Assembly (NCBI RefSeq): GCF_026343115.1
Contig: NZ_JAPEMC010000003.1
Coordinates: 496,001 to 560,000, forward strand
Direction: 5' to 3'
Origin: Streptomyces sp. NBC_00102
GTDB taxonomy: Bacteria > Actinomycetota > Actinomycetes > Streptomycetales > Streptomycetaceae
Length of the DNA: 64,000 bases
Shown here: in pieces, positions 60,338 through 64,000 of the stretch
Numbering within the stretch: the stretch's first letter is position 1
Layout of the letters: each line of letters opens with the position of its first letter
Position numbers and translations under genes: made by a program
Notes under the pieces: model-generated
What the model was told of the DNA's origin: nothing
The model's input: the letters and a program-made list of their open reading frames with translations, nothing else
The model's database searches: none

Positions 60338-62026
60338 TCAGTGATGGCCGGCGGCCCCGGTCGCCACCACCCGGACCTCGGCGAACTTCACCCTCCCGGT
60401 GTTGTTGCTGCTCTGCAGGCCGACGTAACTGGCGGCCGGGATGAGCGTGGGGTCGACGACGGAGAGGACGAGCCGGTCGTCGTCGTAGAGGTCGAGGCGC
60501 GAGCCGGTGAGGGCGAACCGCAGTCGGTACGTCCGGTTCACGGCGATCTCGGAGCTGGAGCCGGTACCGGCGAGCTTGGTGTTCACCCCGCCCTCCATCA
60601 CGCCGATGGCATATTTGTTGCCCCACGAAGCGATACCCGCGTAGTAGTACGTGTCTCGGCCGGTCGCCCGCGCGAGGAGGACGCTGTCCCGGTCGGCGAG
60701 GGCCTCGGCGACCGGGGTGACCGATGCCGATACGGCGTAGTCGAGGGCGTCGATGCGCCGGTTCCCCTGGAGCGTCTGGGGCTGCCCGGAGGGGGCGTTG
60801 CCCAGGGAGACCGCCGCCCCGTCGCGTACCTCGAACGACGCGCCGTCGGGTACGGACCACGCCTGCGTCATCGCCCACTTGGCGGGATCGACGATCGGCA
60901 GCCGCTCCTTCCACACGGCAAGGTTGATGGTCTCGTTCCAACCGGGCCGGTTGTTCTTGGCGTTGTAGTACATGTACGGGGTACCCCGGTGGTCCACCAC
61001 GAACTGGCGGTAGATCATGGAGTCTTCGGGACCGCCCGTGACGCCGAGGTCGATCTCCATCGCGCTGCGGTCGAGTTGCCATGCGATGCCGTCCCGGGAG
61101 GTGAGCCTGCCGCCGCGGGACGGGTAGTCCGCCTGCCAGCCGACCACACGGGTCTCGTAGCCGCCGTCCGCGAGTTTGCGCACATTGGGGCCGCCTACGC
61201 CGAGTGAGGCCCAACCGCCGTCGTTCATCGGCCGCATGATCGGGTTGGCCGGGTGCTTGATCCAGGGTCCGACCGGGGTCGCCGCGGTCGCGTAGCAGAT
61301 GTACTGCGGCTCACCACCCGCCGAGGCGATCTTCCCCGCCGTGTACCACATCTTCCACACGCGCTCCGAAGTGTCGTACATCAGTGAGGAGTTGTAGATG
61401 TACCGGTCCTCCCAGGGCATGGTCGACGTCAGTACGACGCCATGCTTGGTCCAGGGGCCGCCCGGCGCGCTCGCGCTGGCGTAGTGGATCTGACCGTCGC
61501 CGTCGTCGGCCACGCCGAAGTAGGTCATGTGCCAGACGCCGCCCTGGAGGACGACGCTCGGCTGGTTGAGCGCGACGGTCTCGGAAGGCAGGGTCGGGGT
61601 CAGCACGGGGTCGTCGGCCTTGGTCCAGTGCAGGCCGTCCTCGCTGGTGGCGTACCCCACCGCGTGCAGGGAGCCGTACCAGAGCTTGAACAGCGGGCCG
61701 CCGCCCTGGCCGTACACCAGGCACGGGTCCTGCAGGAGCGAGGTCTCCCAGGGCAGCGACTGGCTCATCACCACGCCCTTCCGCTGCCAGCCGGCGATCG
61801 GCGCGAAGTCGTCGCTCAGCAGAACGGTTCCGGGGGCGTGCGGGCGCGCGGGGGCTTCGGCGCCGGTGCTCCCCGGCCTGTCGGTGTCGGCACGGTCGGC
61901 AGCCTGGGCCGCCGTGGCGGGCAGCGCACCCAGCAGCGCGCCGCCCGCCACGGCTCCCGCTCCTCGGGCGAGGAAGCCGCGTCTGCCGACACCACTGCCG
62001 CCGGTGTTCCCGGTGCGGTCGGTCAT
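60338..62026 (-). CDS. Tat-exported beta-propeller glycoside hydrolase-like protein
   Basis: A 562-residue secreted protein. The twin-arginine-type signal is GRRGFLARGAGAVAGGALLGALPATAAQA. Residues about 65-390 form a five-bladed propeller of the GH43/GH32/GH130 kind: LLQDPCLVYGQGGGPLFKLWYGSLHAVGYATSEDGLHWTKADDPVLTP, WHMTYFGVADDGDGQIHYASASAPGGPWTKHG, WKMWYTAGKI...YICYATAATPVGPWIKHPANPIM. The last about 170 residues are a concanavalin-like domain (SVLLARATGRDTYYYAGIASWGNKYAIGVMEGG...VGLQSSNNTGRVKFAEVRVVA). Acidic residues in the expected blades exist, but I cannot assign a GH family or substrate. ATG 62026 has AGGAG upstream. The M28-like gene lies 149 bp upstream on the same strand. Confidence 0.82.
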   Translation of the reverse strand: MTDRTGNTGGSGVGRRGFLARGAGAVAGGALLGALPATAAQAADRADTDRPGSTGAEAPARPHAPGTVLLSDDFAPIAGWQRKGVVMSQSLPWETSLLQDPCLVYGQGGGPLFKLWYGSLHAVGYATSEDGLHWTKADDPVLTPTLPSETVALNQPSVVLQGGVWHMTYFGVADDGDGQIHYASASAPGGPWTKHGVVLTSTMPWEDRYIYNSSLMYDTSERVWKMWYTAGKIASAGGEPQYICYATAATPVGPWIKHPANPIMRPMNDGGWASLGVGGPNVRKLADGGYETRVVGWQADYPSRGGRLTSRDGIAWQLDRSAMEIDLGVTGGPEDSMIYRQFVVDHRGTPYMYYNAKNNRPGWNETINLAVWKERLPIVDPAKWAMTQAWSVPDGASFEVRDGAAVSLGNAPSGQPQTLQGNRRIDALDYAVSASVTPVAEALADRDSVLLARATGRDTYYYAGIASWGNKYAIGVMEGGVNTKLAGTGSSSEIAVNRTYRLRFALTGSRLDLYDDDRLVLSVVDPTLIPAASYVGLQSSNNTGRVKFAEVRVVATGAAGHH

Positions 62027-62175
62027 CCCACTCTCCTGACATCGTTGTCGGAACGCGGAACTGCGGGATTGCGCGTGTCCGGGTCCCGACTCCCAGGATG
62101 ACATGTCGATCACTGACGGTCGACGGGTAAGACCGGGCGTCCGCAAGCGAGTTGCCGGGCGGCGGCGCTCGTGCG

Positions 62176-63444
62176 TCAGCCGGCGGCGATCAGGTCCCCC
62201 GCCGCGGCCCGAACCGCCGCGTACGCCTGTTCCAGGACGGCGGGCGAGGTGGTCGCACGGGGTACGTCGTCCGGGGTGTGGAACTCGCGGAAGTTGCCGG
62301 CCAGCGAGAGCAGCGGCACTTCGGGCCCGAGGAGCTGGTTCCACACCGCGCCCTCGCCGGGGAACTTGGCGGCCCGGCCGAAGCGCGCCGCCGCGAGGTG
62401 GGCCTCCAGCCCGGGAACCGCGTCGAAGCCGGGGTTGGCAGCCGCACCCCGGGGTGTGAGTTCGAGACGTCCGCCGGGGCCGGGAGCGGCGGCGGCGAGG
62501 GCGGAGCCCAGGTGGAAGACCGCGCGGGGCCGGAGGTCGAACTCCTCGGCCAGGTAGGCACGCACACCGTAGTTGCTCAGCTCGTGACCGGTGTTGCCGA
62601 GGAAGAACACCGGATGCTCGCGCGAGAGCCCGACGGCGAGGGCCAGCGCGAGCGCGATGCCGGTGCCGCGCTCGGCCGCGCAGGTGAACCAGCCGCTGAG
62701 GGGGGTGGTGACGACGATCGGGTCGGCGACCGGCCGCCGGGTGCCGAACCAGCCGGTCAGGCAGAAGGTGCGCGCCGCGACGGTCCGGGCCCGGAAGTCG
62801 ACGTCGGCCCCGTGCCGCCCGATCCGGTCCGCGTACCTTCCGGGGACGAGCAGCGTGGGGACGCCGGTCTTCGGGGCGTCGGGGTCGCTGTTGTAGGCCA
62901 CCAGTCCGTCGTAGGACGGGTAGTTGACCGTGGTGCTGGTCGTGGGCAGGATCGCCACTTCCGCCCCGGCCGCGGCGGCGTCGGCCACCGCCGCCAGCAC
63001 GGCCGGGTCGTTCCCGTCCTTGCTGGTCGTCACGGGCCGTACGAAGTCCGCGCGGCCCTTCACCCGGCCGACGCCTTCGTAATACAGCGGAACGGTGGGA
63101 AGGTCGACGCCTCCGGCGCGGACCCGCGCCTTCCATTGGTAGTGGGGATAGGCGTAGGACCAGCGCCCCGTGGTCGCACCGAGATCCCGCAGTTCTCCCT
63201 CCAGCCAGCGGAGCGAGGCGGCCTCGCCACTGCTTCCGGTGCGGTGCTGCCATCTGCTGTACGCCTCGACCACGGCGAACAGCGAGGCACCGGACACGGC
63301 GTCGCCGCGGTCGGTGCCGGCGGTTCGGCGGACGTTCCCCGCATGGGCGGGGGCGGCGCCGAAAGCCGTGAGACCGGCCGCGGCGACTCCGGCGGCGAGT
63401 ACGGTACGGCGCGACGGGTGGCGCGGCGGGTTCGGTCGTTCCAT
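62176..63444 (-). CDS. Tat-exported M28-peptidase-like protein lacking the usual metal ligands
   Basis: A 422-residue secreted protein. The Tat signal is PSRRTVLAAGVAAAGLTAFGAAPAHA. Overall layout follows M28 aminopeptidases with a PA-type insert: EAYSRWQHRTGSSGEAASLRWLEGELRDLGATTGRWSY, GAEVAILPTTSTTVNYPSYDGLVAYNSDPDAPKTGVPTLLVPGRYADRI, PIVVTTPLSGWFTCAAERGTGIALALALAVG, HPVFFLGNTGHELSNYGVRAYL and FREFHTPDDVPRAT. The HxD pair and the DN(A/S)SG aspartate expected at PLSGW and ERGTG are missing, while the final His (EFHTPDD) remains. It is either a pseudo-peptidase or a changed active site. ATG 63444 follows GGAGGAG. Confidence 0.78.
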   Translation of the reverse strand: MERPNPPRHPSRRTVLAAGVAAAGLTAFGAAPAHAGNVRRTAGTDRGDAVSGASLFAVVEAYSRWQHRTGSSGEAASLRWLEGELRDLGATTGRWSYAYPHYQWKARVRAGGVDLPTVPLYYEGVGRVKGRADFVRPVTTSKDGNDPAVLAAVADAAAAGAEVAILPTTSTTVNYPSYDGLVAYNSDPDAPKTGVPTLLVPGRYADRIGRHGADVDFRARTVAARTFCLTGWFGTRRPVADPIVVTTPLSGWFTCAAERGTGIALALALAVGLSREHPVFFLGNTGHELSNYGVRAYLAEEFDLRPRAVFHLGSALAAAAPGPGGRLELTPRGAAANPGFDAVPGLEAHLAAARFGRAAKFPGEGAVWNQLLGPEVPLLSLAGNFREFHTPDDVPRATTSPAVLEQAYAAVRAAAGDLIAAG

Positions 63445-63480
63445 GGTCGTTTCTCCTCCAGGGAAGGCGGCGCGGCCTCG

Positions 63481-63506
63481 TCCCGCCCCGGACACCCGGG
63501 GCGGGA
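63481..63506 (-). terminator. Perfect hairpin in the leader of the M28-like gene
   Basis: TCCCGCCCCGG (63481-63491) pairs fully with CCGGGGCGGGA (63496-63506), loop ACAC, 37 bp upstream of the ATG. Placed in a 5' leader it could act as an attenuator; it could also be a read-through terminator for the partial gene upstream. Confidence 0.5.
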
Positions 63507-63861
63507 GGATCGGCAGCCCGGTACGCGTGGGTCGCGGACACCGGACCTGGGCCGAGCAGCGACCGCTCCCCCGTCGGCCGACGGGGCGCGTCGCGCGAAG
63601 CCGGCCGCGGAGCGCCGCATGACGAGTGCGCGGTCGCTGCCGGGCGCGCGGCGCGCGTGGCCGGACGCCGGCACGGGCCGGACGTCGGCAATTCGATCAC
63701 GCGGGCACAGGGGATTCCATGGAACGAAGAGCCGTGCAATGCGACTGACACGTCGCGGACACGATCGCCCCCGACATGGCGGCTCCGAACAGTCCCGCGG
63801 TCAGTGGACGGCCACCAACCGGAACCTGCCCCCGCACCTCGGGCGACACCGGTGCGGCGCA

Positions 63862-63912
63862 AGAGGTGCGACGCCAGAGGTGCGACGCCAGAGGTGCGAC
63901 GCCAGAGGTGCG
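63862..63912. repeat. 14-bp tandem repeat
   Basis: Three full identical copies of AGAGGTGCGACGCC (63862, 63876, 63890) and a partial fourth (63904-63912), in the non-coding region 33 bp downstream of the partial reverse gene. Confidence 0.85.
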
Positions 63913-63944
63913 GTGCGGCGCCCGGCAGGCGCGACGGGGCAGGG

Positions 63945-64000
63945 TCAGCAGAACCAGCCGTTCTGGACCCAGCCCCGACGGTTGATGTCGCCGTAGGCGA
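63945..64000 (-). CDS. C-terminal end of a gene entering from the right (partial)
   Basis: The reverse strand reads AYGDINRRGWVQNGWFC followed by a TGA stop (63947-63945). The aromatic-rich end with a final Cys looks like a genuine protein terminus, perhaps of a secreted protein, but 17 residues are too few to name a family. Confidence 0.5.
   Translation of the reverse strand, partial: AYGDINRRGWVQNGWFC

Larger units (their letters stand above)
63445..63944. other. Intergenic region upstream of the M28-like gene
   Basis: 500 bp with no gene recognised. It holds a perfect hairpin (63481-63506), an A+T-richer patch at about 63690-63775 that may contain the promoter, and a 14-bp tandem repeat (63862-63912). 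Confidence 0.45.

Noticed and set aside
59014..60444. Forward frame across the minisatellite giving RFRGR repeats
   Set aside because: The repeats read in all frames; the reverse frame encodes the conserved acyl-CoA oxidase throughout.

Overview
The window is high-G+C actinobacterial DNA, almost certainly from the genus Streptomyces. Codon third positions are nearly all G or C, GTG starts and 4-base ATGA/GTGA gene overlaps are common, and many enzymes carry Sec or twin-arginine signals. The content also fits: a whiE-type spore-pigment polyketide cluster, a 2-methylisoborneol operon with its encapsulin, a DasR/DasABC-like chito-sugar operon and a class F sortase. No rRNA, tRNA, CRISPR array, insertion sequence or integrase gene was recognised, so it reads as chromosomal sequence rich in secreted and specialised-metabolism genes.

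Region 1 (1-11.6 kb) holds polysaccharide hydrolases and small regulators: a GH92 alpha-mannosidase with a LacI-type palindrome in its leader; a divergent HxlR regulator/MFS exporter pair sharing overlapping palindromes; a HAD hydrolase; and a convergent arabinan pair (GH54-CBM42 arabinofuranosidase B and a GH43 exo-arabinofuranosidase), each with a strong LacI-type palindrome upstream. An exported small protein and a class F sortase follow. Region 2 (11.7-21.4 kb) is the spore-pigment type II PKS: a divergent FAD hydroxylase with a collagen-like insertion, then SchA/CurD protein, cupin, KS-alpha, KS-beta, ACP, aromatase/cyclase and TcmI-type cyclase, with a convergent O-methyltransferase and secreted beta-helix protein at the far end.

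Region 3 (21.5-28.7 kb) is a GntR regulator divergent from an ABC sugar importer (lipoprotein and two permeases, no ATPase), a GH20 hexosaminidase and a CBM3-GH16 protein. It looks like a chito-oligosaccharide or fungal-wall uptake unit. Region 4 (28.8-36.5 kb, all minus strand) has two unrecognised proteins, a spore-photoproduct-lyase-like radical SAM enzyme, an iron-sulfur photolyase, an XRE/MmyB-type regulator, a SnoaL-like protein and a DHA2 exporter. Region 5 (36.8-41.9 kb) is a three-gene ABC exporter/phosphoesterase unit.

Region 6 (42.3-46.3 kb) is the 2-methylisoborneol operon: family 2B encapsulin with a cyclic-nucleotide-binding domain, the terpene synthase and the GPP methyltransferase. 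Region 7 (46.2-50.1 kb) has a membrane protein bracketed by two arrays of a 12-bp repeat, a small membrane protein, a DEDDh exonuclease/BRCT-like/TerD fusion and a short ferredoxin-domain remnant. Region 8 (51.0-64.0 kb) carries secreted proteins (beta-helix-like protein, Tat-exported TIM-barrel protein, a large PQQ-type dehydrogenase with accessory modules), a ROK regulator, an acyl-CoA oxidase with an in-frame 15-bp minisatellite, a Tat-exported beta-propeller glycosidase-like protein and an M28-like protein that has lost the usual metal ligands. Functions come from recognising families in the translated sequence; nothing was searched or computed.
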